Positions 1 through 10,068 of a stretch of 64,000 nucleotides of DNA are shown in pieces (position 1 is the first letter of the stretch; the number at the start of each line of letters is the position of its first letter). The stretch covers positions 14,507,201 to 14,571,200 of the forward strand of contig NC_092670.1 of assembly GCF_964355755.1 (NCBI RefSeq). Direction: 5' to 3'. The DNA is from Antedon mediterranea. Its lineage: Eukaryota; Echinodermata; Crinoidea; Comatulida; Antedonidae. The translations under genes and the position numbers were made by a program. The notes under the pieces were generated by a model, which ran no database searches, was not told the DNA's origin, and saw only the letters and a program-made list of their open reading frames with translations.

Positions 1-3000
1 CGAAGTGCACTTATTTTTTCTTCTCCAAGTGGTTGATACGGAAGTGAAATATTAATCGGTATAGACAAAGCGCTATGAATTGTTTGGCCTTTAATATTAT
101 ATGCTGCGATTCCTGTAGGAGCTAATTTCAATATTGACAAATCATCGGGATTTTCCATAATCTTTCCAAGAATACGTGTCGCTTCATTATAAATACAATT
201 TACCAAATGACTTTTTCCTGTACCAGCACCTCCAGTTATGAAAGTGTAAAATGCTTCAGGTTTTTTACCATTAACTTTGTCTAAACACCATTGTCTTGTC
301 TTATAAAATATATGTTGTTGTTTTTCATTTAAAGATCGAATCATTTTGTTCAATTCTGGTCTTGGAATATTAGATGAATTAGACTCTACTTTAAATGTAT
401 GATTTTTTTGAATTCCAAAATCTGGAATGAAAAATTCATCTTCTTCATCATCAACCTCTACATTTGGCTTTGGGTTGTCTAACCTTTCTTTTTCGCTTTC
501 TGGACATAATAAGCTCCATGCATCTTCTTGTGGTCCAAATTTTGATAAACATTCCTGTGCTTCTTCAACGTCATCAGCACTTTTTTCATATTGTTCCATG
601 TTTCCATGAACTATTGACTTTACCGTTTGTAATTGACAGCCACATAATTTCACACATCCTTTCTCATGAAATTGTTCATACGTTTCAAAATTTGGAGGTT
701 TTAACTGTTCATCTTTTCGAATTGGTAGAAATAACTGAAGTATACTCAAAAAATATTTCTCAGGTGCTGTATCCATTGGAAATCGAGGGTATCTTACTAT
801 AGCATTACTAGTCCGTGTTCTTTTTTGGATGAATCCCAACTGTTTTTTTAACTGAAATACATTCTTTTTTTTTTTGTTTCCTTTCATTTCTGATGAACTC
901 AATATTCTATATTCCGAACAAAATTTTGCAAGGCACATTTTATTAAATTCAGAACTATTAGGTCGAGCTTTATATTTGTCGATCTTATTTGGCAACCATG
1001 CACTTACATCATCATCTTCTTTGTTTTTAATTACACTTAGTGGTAAACTCATTCTGACAGGATTAGGTCCTACTGGGATAAATTCAACTTTCCTTGAACA
1101 TTCTTTTAATCTTAAACTACAAACACGATAAATACTTTCTTGTGCAGACACTTCTCGATTATTCATATAAACATTACCAAGTTTTCGAAAACTTTGCCTA
1201 GCATCTTCATTGCCTTCTTTTACTTCTGATGCTGCATGATTTAACAGTAAACCCATTTCACGTTCAGATTTTGACATATATCCTATAACGTAAATTATAC
1301 ATGCATATACATTTGTAATATATTGAATATCCATATTAGCATTCCATGCTCTCAATAAGGAAGGATTATATTGATTTACCCACACATCTTGAGGGTTTCT
1401 CTTTATAACAATTTTTTCCTCAGTAGCTACACAATTATTTGCTTTCTCAAATGCAGTCTGTGTAATACCTAAACTTTGGAAAAGTTCTATTGCATTTTTA
1501 TATGTTTCTTCATTAGTCACAGCATCTTTTACTGAGGTTAACAGCTCCATTGCTTGTTTATTGTCATCATTATCATCATTGTCTTTATCCACAATTGTAG
1601 GTCTCATAACAAATGTATTTCCAGAAGGTTGTCTGGGAAAGTTAAATCTGCAATTTGTTCCCTTTTTTTTACATGATTTAGAATGTCTTTTACTGTGAAT
1701 TTGCACACTTTTAACAATTTCATTCAGTTCAGGATCTACAGTTTCACATGGCACAGCACAAGAAATATATTTATCGACAAAATTAATAACTTCATTATCT
1801 TTATCTGTACCAAAAATAGGAGCATTTTCAACCCATACTAACATATGAACATGTGGACTTCCTCTCATTTGAAATTCAATTCGGTAAAAATAATCTACGA
1901 CTTTACCAATAGGCTGTGCTTCAGACAAAATTACATTTTTCAAAAAAGTATGAAAGCGTTTATCAAACATTCTGGCAACAGTCACTGGATTTGATTTCAA
2001 CAAATTACATTTATCTGCCCATTCTAATTCTTCAATGTTTCTTTGGTCTCCAGACTGACTTAGCAATGTCGTCATTATTTCTTTCCAACGGAAATCAGCA
2101 CTTGAGAATGAAAGAAAGAATGTTGGTTTTCCAATCTGTCTAACCATTGCTATTATATCTTTTTGTGTAGCTTGCCAGTACGGTGGAGTTCCACGAATTT
2201 GTTTTAGAAATTTATAACCCCTATCAGATTTTAAAATCTCCTGAATTTTGGTAACATTTTTTAAATCGGATACAGTAACTTTGCTAAAATCATCTTTTTT
2301 ACTTGACCCTTTTCGCAATGCAATGGAAATACTTGATAAAATTTGTTGAAGTTCATATAAAGATTGAGCATAAAATATGAATTCTGTATTTTGTGCAAAC
2401 CTGTTATCTATATGCATTAATCTATTGTGAAAATAACGTCCAAGTGTTATTTTAACATCTCTCGTATCATGGAATGTTGGTTGTCCTGTTGGAAATAACA
2501 CTGGAAATGATTTTGCTTCATTGCTTTTATTACTTAATAATGCAATAGGGCTATTATTTTCACACGGTGCACAACAAATTATGTCATTAAAATATTCATC
2601 AACCAGATTTTGTCGCCTGTCAACAGGTTGGAAACTTGTATCAAAGATAGCACCACACAATCGGTCTTCTACTTCTTCCTCTTCTTCTTCATTGTTTTCT
2701 ACACATGTGTGATTTTCATGTACATTATTATTTGCATTTTCGATGTTTTCTTCAGATAAATAATTATGCCATTCTTCATTAATAGCTATATCAAAATAGC
2801 ACTTGTTATGGTCTTGTAAATATCTAAGAGCTTGAATAACATTAGCAGTGTTAACAAATTTATATTTGTAATAACCTTTGTAAGACAACTTTCGCTTCAA
2901 TTTTACGGATATTAATTGATCATCAACCTGTGGTCTAGGCAGCATTTTTACAGTTTCAATAGTATTTGATGGTACACATACGACTGGTCCATGTATTCCA

Positions 3001-6000
3001 TGCTGTCCACCTTTCGGTAAATTCATTAATTTCATAAAAGGAATGTTTAATCCAATCAAATGCTGCTCTAAATTATTTAAACACCCGAGCTCAGGAGGAA
3101 TATCATATAGTTGTAAATTGTTTGAATTAGCTTCTGCAGGAACTTTCCCTTTTAGCATTTTCCTGTGGCATGTGAAACAAATCCATAAATGACACCTTGG
3201 TGACTCGACAAATTGACAAGGTTTATTACATTCATTATTGCAAATATGCAAATACTTTTCATTTATACAAGCCTGATTTTTGTATTTAGGTTTGATGCAC
3301 TTCATAACTTGATCTTTGAATAACAATTTAAAGCATACGCAACAAACATTTTCAGGACCACGAGAAACTGTTTTCTTGAAGTTTTCTAAAACAATATTAA
3401 AATTAGTGTTTTCTGTTTTGATTTTTTTCCGATTTTTCATATTTTTCTTCATGATTTTTTTCCGGAACACTTCATCACCATGATACTTTTCTGTAAATCT
3501 TTTCTTACATCTTTGACGAAATTTTGAATTCTCTCGATATTTCTCTGCCAATTTCTGCTTACAGTTTTGTCTAAATTCCAAATTACTCCGATACTTTTCT
3601 GCCAATTTGTCTTTGCATTTTTGTCTAAATTTCAAATTACTCCGATACTTTTCTGCCAATTTGTCTTTGCATTTTCTTCTAAATTTTAAATTACTCCGAT
3701 ACTTTTCTACCAGTTTGTCTTTAAAGTTTTGTCTAAATTTCAAATTACTCTGATACTTTTCAGCCAATTTTTCTTTACAGTTTTGTCTAAATTTCAAATT
3801 ACTCCGATACTTTTCTGCCAGTTTGTCTTTCCATTTTTGTCTAAATTTCAAATTAGTCCGATACTTTTTAACAAATTTTTCTTTACAGTTTTGCCTAAAT
3901 TTAAAATTACTTTGATACTTCTCTGTCAATTTTTGGGTAATGTTTTCTCTGAATTGTGAATTAGTACAATACTTCTGTGCTAAATTTTGCTTCAAATTTT
4001 TTCGAAATTGTGTATCATTGTGATACCTTTCCTGATTTCTTTGTTTATTATTTTGTATAGTTTTATGTCTAAACATTGTATCATTGTTGTATCTATTCTT
4101 CACTGTTTCTTTTTTGGTTGTTCGGTAATCCAAATCAATATTGTAGTTATGTTTAGCTTTATTTCGTACCTTAACATTATATTCAGGTTCACATCTATAC
4201 ATTTTGTGTTGTCTTTTTCTGTTTTCCTTCCTTTTTTGGAATTTATAATCATCATCAGCATATCTTATTTGTTGTGCCTCCTTTACTTTACGTTTCTTTT
4301 CTTCTCTGTATGCAGGATCAATTTGATATTTGTTTCTATTTTCATTTTTTTCTATTGAATTATCTTTTTCTTCTCTTCTTCTTTTCATTCTCTGACGATT
4401 CTTTTCTTTTTGCTTTCTATTTTCATAAGATATTTTTCTTTTCCTTCTCAATGTTTTTACTTCATTTCCAGAACAAGGTCCCTCAACAGTTTTACTCCTT
4501 TTGTGTTTTGGTTCTTTGTCTTCAAATGTGTGACATTCTTTTCTCATTTGCTTTCGTTTCTTTGTTGTATAATTCTTTTGGGATGTCACATCCATATCAA
4601 GTTGTCCTGTTGTTTCTTGAAAATTATTTTGACTGACATTTACAGATTCCACTACATTAAAATGCACATTCATGGTGTACAAAATATATATACCATTGTC
4701 AGTTGTAACATCATCTATTCTTCCCGGCTTTTTAGCAGAAAACAATTGCCACGTCAAAAGTTGATCATTAAATGAATAAATATCTGTATTAAGCAAGTTT
4801 GCCATTGCACCTATTTCAGTATTGGATGCCCACGTTCCATTATCCATTACTCTTTTTTTAAACACATATTCCTTAACTGATCTATATTCGTGACTAAATG
4901 TATTAATAAATAAGTCATCAGTTTCCAATAAATGATTAGTAATTGCTCTTCTTAAAAGTAAATGATTATCTTCAGTCCCAGAAATAACGTATGAAATTGC
5001 ACGATAAAAACAATTACCATCACCTGTAATATTTGTAATTTGAAGAGGATGTCCAATCTGACTAGCTCTGTTAATACCACAATTCATATCGGTATGTTCA
5101 CAATGAATGCCTAATTTATTACACATGTTTTTCTTTTGTTCTTCTAAGATCGGGACAAATTTAAAATTCTCGTCAGGTTTTTTTCCATACTGAACATTAA
5201 CAATTTCAATATCATTATCATTTTGCCATCCATTAGTTGATGAGTCATTATGTTTTTGGCCTTTAACGTTAGAATCAATATTCTTGTCTGGTAATCTTGT
5301 ACTACATTTATACTGATAAGACGTACTAGGTTCATCAACATTTTCGTTTCCCAAGTTTCTTTGTTCACAATTATCATCAAGCACAGAAGCGGAACATAAC
5401 ATCATAGACTTATTTTCAATATTTACACCAGTCAGTTCAAACTCGGTGTCATGTAAATTACAGTTCATTGACCTTGCTAATCTTATACAATAGTCGTACA
5501 CACCTTGCCAAGATGGACTGTAAAGTAAAATACTCTTTCCATGCTCACTAACACAACCAAATCGATCTCTTGCATGTGGATCAAATATAAGGAAACCATT
5601 TACACGTTTAATAATAGAAAATGTGCTTCTGTTAAAATTCATAAAAAATGCATCATGTTGGTTTAATTCTTGTTCAAGAGCTTGCTTTAATGACAAGGCT
5701 CCATATTCAGCCATAAATTCGAGATTCCCATCTATTATGCCAAAAACTGATTCTTTTGGAGATATTACAAATGTGTTATCCAAGATATCCAATTCTTTCG
5801 GCAGTTCAGAAATCATCAAAAGGTCCTCGTGCATAGTGGAATCTTTTTGAATGTAACGGTACAACTCATTTCCAAGAGTCAATATTGTATCAAGGTCTTT
5901 GGTGTAAAATTCATTTCCATTCATCTTTGTAGAATAAAGAATAGCTACAAGACTATTTGCAACACACTGTTTACCACCTGCAAAGCCAAATCTATAATTC

Positions 6001-7622
6001 CCTTGATTAAAACTACCCTGTGCTACAGTTATATTATTATCATTACTATTATATAGTTGTAATTCATTTATTGATTGTGTATTCTGCCTTATTGGTGCAT
6101 TCTTTTGTTTTGATCTCTCATCGATTATCAATTCTTCCGAAAAATTATTTTTTGTTAAAACTTCAATATCCACATCGATAGCATGTTGGTCACATTTAGG
6201 TTTAGTATGGGACCTAATTTTTTCAGTCACTGCTTTTTTAGATCCGTCATCAATTATCGATACTTCGTTTTCGTCAAATTCACAACTTGCACATGTTTGA
6301 TTTTTATGATCTGTAACATTACTATCAAATCTATTAGTTCTGTCATTCATTTTGCTACTATTTTGTGATTTCACATCCTCAGTCGCTGTGTTGTCGTTTT
6401 CTTCAGTACATTTCATTTTAAAGTCGTCATCAGTTTTCATTTCTGAATTGTCATTTTTACCTTTCTTTAAAATAATATCTTCGCCAATCCGTTCCATAGT
6501 ATCGCAATCATTCTTGTGGTGTTTTAAATTCAGGTTCATATTATCTTGTGATTCTTTGTTATCAATCTTCTTACTTTTGACAAAACGACCCTTGCTATTT
6601 CGTTTCGAACCACCACCTGATTGTTGTTGTATTCCGTTTGTTACCTTTGTATTTTTCAAAACATCACACATAGGCTTACCATTCGTTTCGTCATTTTCCT
6701 TGTATTCTCTATAAGTACTTGTATTCATGTTCCATTCCATTTTGTTATTATTTCGTCTTTCATAGAAATCTTTTACACCTTTGCCGATATATTTTACACC
6801 TGGTTCTATACTTATACCATTTATAACGCGCTTTCTCCTTTTCTTATTTCCTCTATTTTTACATCTTTTTTTTCTGTTGTCGGTTCTTTTCTTTGATCTG
6901 ACCCTTATCCAATCATTACCAAGTAAATCTTCACTTCCTGTTTGTTGACATTTTTTTAATTTGGCATTATTACGTTTTTCCTTATTTTTCGTTAAGTCTG
7001 CAGTGACAGATTCATCAGGTTCTAGAATCGTATATCTATTGAAATGACAGGGAATACCTATTTCACCCAATATGTTATCAACAAAATTACTATACCCACA
7101 CATTGAACAAATCCAAATTACTCTGGAATCACATAGTTTGTCTTCAAAAACATCTCTTACACATTTCACATGAAAATATTGACTACAACAGTCACATGTT
7201 ATGCAATTGTCGTCTGCTTTCACTTCAATACTACACAAATCGCATGTATCATCAAACTCTGAAGCGACCTCTGTACCATAAGATAATATGTTTATGATAT
7301 CATCAATTATTTCTTTAAATTCCGTTGTATCTTTGATAACTTCACAATCGACATTACATGTATCATCATTTTCCAGTTTTATAGTGCTCATGTCTTTGAC
7401 ATTCTTAGATAAGCAACATTGGTCAAGTAGGTCCAAGATTTCATCAATGACTGTTTCAAATTCTGTTGTATCTATAATACCACTATCAACATTACCAGCT
7501 GTATTGACATTATTGTACTCTTTATTTGTATTTTCTTTATTATTCTTAAAAAAGCACCATAACATTAAGAAGAACATTAAAAACAACATACCAATAATAA
7601 AGGTTATTAATAGTGTATCCAT
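1..7622 (-). CDS. Helentron/Helitron2 replicase-helicase polyprotein, copy 1 (3' part outside window)
   Basis: This rolling-circle transposon protein starts at the ATG on 7622-7620 and stays in one frame to the window edge, about 2,540 codons. Position 1 falls between helicase Walker A and Walker B, so the rest of the helicase and the endonuclease are missing only because the window is cut. Visible parts are an N-terminal membrane segment, a PHD-like finger, a C76-like protease (Cys553, Asp681, His683), an OTU protease (Cys871, His987), basic 18-residue repeats (DNA about 3460-4000), a Cys-rich/DUF6570-like region, HUH Rep (His1924, His1926; Tyr2111, Tyr2115) and Walker A Lys2470. Indels against copies 2 and 3 that I checked are multiples of three. 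The first 170 or so codons resemble copy 2, while the segment at about 6060-6850 resembles copy 3, so the copy is mosaic. Confidence 0.9.
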   Translation of the reverse strand, partial: MDTLLITFIIGMLFLMFFLMLWCFFKNNKENTNKEYNNVNTAGNVDSGIIDTTEFETVIDEILDLLDQCCLSKNVKDMSTIKLENDDTCNVDCEVIKDTTEFKEIIDDIINILSYGTEVASEFDDTCDLCSIEVKADDNCITCDCCSQYFHVKCVRDVFEDKLCDSRVIWICSMCGYSNFVDNILGEIGIPCHFNRYTILEPDESVTADLTKNKEKRNNAKLKKCQQTGSEDLLGNDWIRVRSKKRTDNRKKRCKNRGNKKRRKRVINGISIEPGVKYIGKGVKDFYERRNNNKMEWNMNTSTYREYKENDETNGKPMCDVLKNTKVTNGIQQQSGGGSKRNSKGRFVKSKKIDNKESQDNMNLNLKHHKNDCDTMERIGEDIILKKGKNDNSEMKTDDDFKMKCTEENDNTATEDVKSQNSSKMNDRTNRFDSNVTDHKNQTCASCEFDENEVSIIDDGSKKAVTEKIRSHTKPKCDQHAIDVDIEVLTKNNFSEELIIDERSKQKNAPIRQNTQSINELQLYNSNDNNITVAQGSFNQGNYRFGFAGGKQCVANSLVAILYSTKMNGNEFYTKDLDTILTLGNELYRYIQKDSTMHEDLLMISELPKELDILDNTFVISPKESVFGIIDGNLEFMAEYGALSLKQALEQELNQHDAFFMNFNRSTFSIIKRVNGFLIFDPHARDRFGCVSEHGKSILLYSPSWQGVYDYCIRLARSMNCNLHDTEFELTGVNIENKSMMLCSASVLDDNCEQRNLGNENVDEPSTSYQYKCSTRLPDKNIDSNVKGQKHNDSSTNGWQNDNDIEIVNVQYGKKPDENFKFVPILEEQKKNMCNKLGIHCEHTDMNCGINRASQIGHPLQITNITGDGNCFYRAISYVISGTEDNHLLLRRAITNHLLETDDLFINTFSHEYRSVKEYVFKKRVMDNGTWASNTEIGAMANLLNTDIYSFNDQLLTWQLFSAKKPGRIDDVTTDNGIYILYTMNVHFNVVESVNVSQNNFQETTGQLDMDVTSQKNYTTKKRKQMRKECHTFEDKEPKHKRSKTVEGPCSGNEVKTLRRKRKISYENRKQKEKNRQRMKRRREEKDNSIEKNENRNKYQIDPAYREEKKRKVKEAQQIRYADDDYKFQKRKENRKRQHKMYRCEPEYNVKVRNKAKHNYNIDLDYRTTKKETVKNRYNNDTMFRHKTIQNNKQRNQERYHNDTQFRKNLKQNLAQKYCTNSQFRENITQKLTEKYQSNFKFRQNCKEKFVKKYRTNLKFRQKWKDKLAEKYRSNLKFRQNCKEKLAEKYQSNLKFRQNFKDKLVEKYRSNLKFRRKCKDKLAEKYRSNLKFRQKCKDKLAEKYRSNLEFRQNCKQKLAEKYRENSKFRQRCKKRFTEKYHGDEVFRKKIMKKNMKNRKKIKTENTNFNIVLENFKKTVSRGPENVCCVCFKLLFKDQVMKCIKPKYKNQACINEKYLHICNNECNKPCQFVESPRCHLWICFTCHRKMLKGKVPAEANSNNLQLYDIPPELGCLNNLEQHLIGLNIPFMKLMNLPKGGQHGIHGPVVCVPSNTIETVKMLPRPQVDDQLISVKLKRKLSYKGYYKYKFVNTANVIQALRYLQDHNKCYFDIAINEEWHNYLSEENIENANNNVHENHTCVENNEEEEEEVEDRLCGAIFDTSFQPVDRRQNLVDEYFNDIICCAPCENNSPIALLSNKSNEAKSFPVLFPTGQPTFHDTRDVKITLGRYFHNRLMHIDNRFAQNTEFIFYAQSLYELQQILSSISIALRKGSSKKDDFSKVTVSDLKNVTKIQEILKSDRGYKFLKQIRGTPPYWQATQKDIIAMVRQIGKPTFFLSFSSADFRWKEIMTTLLSQSGDQRNIEELEWADKCNLLKSNPVTVARMFDKRFHTFLKNVILSEAQPIGKVVDYFYRIEFQMRGSPHVHMLVWVENAPIFGTDKDNEVINFVDKYISCAVPCETVDPELNEIVKSVQIHSKRHSKSCKKKGTNCRFNFPRQPSGNTFVMRPTIVDKDNDDNDDNKQAMELLTSVKDAVTNEETYKNAIELFQSLGITQTAFEKANNCVATEEKIVIKRNPQDVWVNQYNPSLLRAWNANMDIQYITNVYACIIYVIGYMSKSEREMGLLLNHAASEVKEGNEDARQSFRKLGNVYMNNREVSAQESIYRVCSLRLKECSRKVEFIPVGPNPVRMSLPLSVIKNKEDDDVSAWLPNKIDKYKARPNSSEFNKMCLAKFCSEYRILSSSEMKGNKKKKNVFQLKKQLGFIQKRTRTSNAIVRYPRFPMDTAPEKYFLSILQLFLPIRKDEQLKPPNFETYEQFHEKGCVKLCGCQLQTVKSIVHGNMEQYEKSADDVEEAQECLSKFGPQEDAWSLLCPESEKERLDNPKPNVEVDDEEDEFFIPDFGIQKNHTFKVESNSSNIPRPELNKMIRSLNEKQQHIFYKTRQWCLDKVNGKKPEAFYTFITGGAGTGKSHLVNCIYNEATRILGKIMENPDDLSILKLAPTGIAAYNIKGQTIHSALSIPINISLPYQPLGEEKISAL

Positions 7623-7835
7623 TATGTATGGTTAATCAAATCCAGAAATTGTTTTCAAATTCTATACAATTGATGTATTCTACTTCGTAATTACTTTATA
7701 CAAATATGTTTTTTTTCCTGCTAAACTTATATTTATCTTTCCAAATTGTGTTTCGAGACAACTAATGTTTATATTCACTACGCCTAACTTTTTTGGTTCT
7801 GCAAAAGCCTTGATAAAGTTTCTATAGATAATAGA

Positions 7836-7870
7836 AAGATAGATAGATTTAGATAGATAGATAGATAATA
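7836..7870. repeat. GATA-type microsatellite
   Basis: An imperfect run of GATA/TAGA units. The same tract occurs in copy 2 at about 32108-32142. Confidence 0.85.
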
Positions 7871-7906
7871 GACTGCTGTCTATAAAAAGATTTGAGATTT
7901 CGTTTT

Positions 7907-7960
7907 ATTCATCCAGTGGAGATTTTGCTTAAAATAATTCATCCAGTGGAGATTTTGCTT
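7907..7960. repeat. 24-bp direct duplication
   Basis: The 24-bp segment at 7907-7930 (core ATCCAGTGGAGATTTTGC) is repeated at 7937-7960, a 30-bp period. The same duplication is present in copy 2 at 32179-32232. Confidence 0.85.
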
Positions 7961-8004
7961 TAAATTTGCTTTCGTTGTTGCTGATTTGGAATACTTATAA
8001 TCGG

Positions 8005-8084
8005 TTAATCCTCGTTGGTACTCTCTTTCGGAGAGCAGGATCTCTTTCGGAGATCCGGGTCTCTTCTGAGACCCAGCGGATTAA
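8005..8084. promoter_or_regulatory. Three-hairpin, closed-stem structured element, copy 1
   Basis: Three adjacent perfect hairpins: CTCTC/GAGAG (8021-8035), GGATCTC/GAGATCC (8038-8056) and GGGTCTC/GAGACCC (8057-8074). An outer stem TTAATCC (8005-8011) with GGATTAA (8078-8084) encloses them. The same element is at 32277-32356 and, in diverged sequence, at 53901-53976, where paired changes keep the stems. It could be a structured mRNA leader or a cruciform DNA site for the Rep protein. It is not a canonical tRNA because there is no TPsiC arm. Confidence 0.7.
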
Positions 8085-8655
8085 TTCTTCAAAACTCTGC
8101 AATAAAAGAGAAAGAAAAATTATTAATAATGTTATATATATTTTTTCTCTACCCCATGACTTATAAGAGAAAATTCTTGCATAGTATTAGTAGGCATGCT
8201 CAAGCAGCATAATTGTAATACTCATGATATAATCATTCACTTCACAATCTTTGTGCGATTTAATCGCTTAATTAAACTCATTAGTCGTTAACGATGATAG
8301 ATCAAAGAAACATACTATGTTGTGAGTCATAACTTGAAAATAATGTAGTCCAAACTATATGATTCTAGTTGGTATCTTTTACATAACCCAATTTTTTTTA
8401 TAGGTTAAAATAAACTACAAAAACTAATGTATTTTTTTTAATAAGGCCCTGTCATAGGTATCATGTAAAATGAATAATGATTAATCGGCAGCACACGTGA
8501 CTCATAATACACAAAATACTGTATAACACATTTCATGGTACCTGTAGTAGATTTTACCGATTTTAAATGATGTAAACTTTATTTTGCATTTTTAACAATT
8601 TGTAATGTATTTGTTTTATCACATCTTGATATTAACTGTATCAAGGGGTGTAATT

Positions 8656-9180
8656 GCTTCTTAATCAATGTCTGAAAAATTAATAAATTTCCTCAAAATG
8701 ACTTTGGGTATGAGACGGCTGATTAGGGCCTACATGTAGTCTCAATGCTAATTTCATTTAATATTCACAAACAATAAAATCTGAATTATGTAAATGTTTC
8801 ATAATAGAAAATGCCTACAAAATAACAGGCAACAGTTCACAAAGTAAGGAAAATATGTTTTCTCCGTTTAACAGATAATCTACTAATACTCACAGCTGTA
8901 GCTGACACTGTAGGCCTATATTTCCTACAATCTAAAAAATACAAGTAAAAACATTAATAATGGCAATAAACAACATAAAAACTTTTTCCAAATCAACATG
9001 CTTCTTAATCAATGTCTGAAAAATTAAGAAATTTCCTCAAAATGACTTTGGGTATGGGCCGGCTGATTACATGTGGTCTCAATGCTAATTTCATTTAATA
9101 TTTTAATCACAAACAATAAAATCTGAATTATGTAAATGTTTCATAATAGAAAATAATGCCTAAAAAATAAAAGGCAACAG
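8656..9180. repeat. 345-bp tandem repeat, about 1.5 units (copy 1)
   Basis: Units start at GCTTCTTAATC (8656 and 9000), a period of 344 bp. The second unit is cut at about 9180, where the sequence passes into GGCAACAGTTCACTCCCAATC. Each full unit holds a CAGCTGTAGCTG-type motif. The same family is expanded to 12 units near copy 3 (54570-58660). Confidence 0.85.
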
Positions 9181-9371
9181 TTCACTCCCAATCATGAGGC
9201 CATTAATCATCTCTACAAATTATTTATTTTAATTTATGTACACTACTTACGATATTCTAGAGATTATGAAGTAAAAACAATGTTATTACACTATTGTTTA
9301 TCTCTTCCAACAGCTACAAGACAAAAATATATTCTATAAAATATATTATAAAAATCAAAAATCAACATTTG

Positions 9372-10060
9372 GGCGCTAGTTCTGTTTCGCACCTGTCATT
9401 TATTTCGATTCAAAATTTGTTTAGTAACTTTATCGTGAGTACCACACCTTAGAATTAGGCCTCAAATACTTTTATGAAGGAGATCACACAAAAAGTAAAA
9501 AATAAATCCTTTAAATTGATGAATTTACAGACGTGTTTCTCGCACATCGGTTCGTGAATTTCGCATAGGCCTACGCCATGTTCAATGTTGTTGTGTCTAT
9601 GGAGCGCCAATTGACATTGGCAAAATATATTAAAATTGAACGTAATTTTCACTAATAAATGCATTAAATATACGCATTATAATAATTGAGTTTTCAGCTC
9701 TCTATTATGATTGCTCTTTTGGCGCTCCATAGAAACAACAACATTGAACACAAAATTCACTAATCGATGTGCGATAAGCACGTCTGTAAATTCATCAATT
9801 AAAAAAATGTATTTGTTACTTTTTGTGTGATCTTCTTCGTAAAAGTATTTTTGCGGCCTAATTCTAAGTTGTGGTACTCACGATAAAGTTACTAGGCCTA
9901 AACAAATTTTGAGTCGAAATATATGACAGGTGCGAAACGGAACTAGCGCCAACAGTATTTTTGCGGCCTAATTCTAAGTTGTGGTACTCACGATAAAGTT
10001 ACTAGGCCTAAACAAATTTTGAGTCGAAATATATGACAGGTGCGAAACGGAACTAGCGCC
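9372..10060. mobile_element. Foldback MITE with 8-bp target-site duplication (copy 1)
   Basis: A long inverted repeat: the left arm starts GGCGCTAGTTC (9372) and runs about 240 bp, and the right arm ends GAACTAGCGCC (10060), around a spacer of about 100 bp. It is flanked by AACATTTG at 9364-9371 and 10061-10068. An 8-bp duplication suits the hAT superfamily. The right arm carries an internal 110-bp tandem duplication (9845-9954, 9955-10064) that copy 2 lacks. It has no transposase, so it is non-autonomous. The empty site is present at 58835-58842. Confidence 0.85.
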
Positions 10061-10064
10061 AACA
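9845..10064. repeat. 110-bp tandem duplication in the MITE right arm
   Basis: The segments 9845-9954 and 9955-10064 are near-identical and directly adjacent. The homologous region of copy 2 (about 34133-34242) has one copy only, so the duplication arose after the two copies separated. Confidence 0.9.
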
Positions 10065-10068
10065 TTTG

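Larger units (their letters stand above)
7623..8655 (-). other. 5' leader and upstream region of Helentron copy 1
   Basis: This is non-coding sequence upstream of the copy 1 start codon. It is almost identical to 31895-32927 in copy 2 and largely unlike copy 3. On the minus strand a pyrimidine tract followed by TATTGCAG ends at 8097 and looks like a 3' splice site. The leader exon would then run from 8096 to the ATG and would contain the three-hairpin structure. Apart from the simple repeats and hairpins listed separately I see no gene here. Confidence 0.55.

Noticed and set aside
427-802. Plus-strand frames rich in Ser or Phe opposite the Helentron copies (also 24651-25026, 45869-46244 and many others)
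   Set aside because: They are antisense shadows of the conserved minus-strand coding frames. They recur only because the real gene is duplicated, and they carry no domain.
8005-8084. tRNA gene
   Set aside because: It has an acceptor-like outer stem and three arms, but loop sizes and the missing TPsiC arm do not fit a tRNA.
9455-9664. Minus-strand frame of 69 codons, repeated at 33747-33956
   Set aside because: It lies inside the foldback MITE and is explained by duplication of that element.
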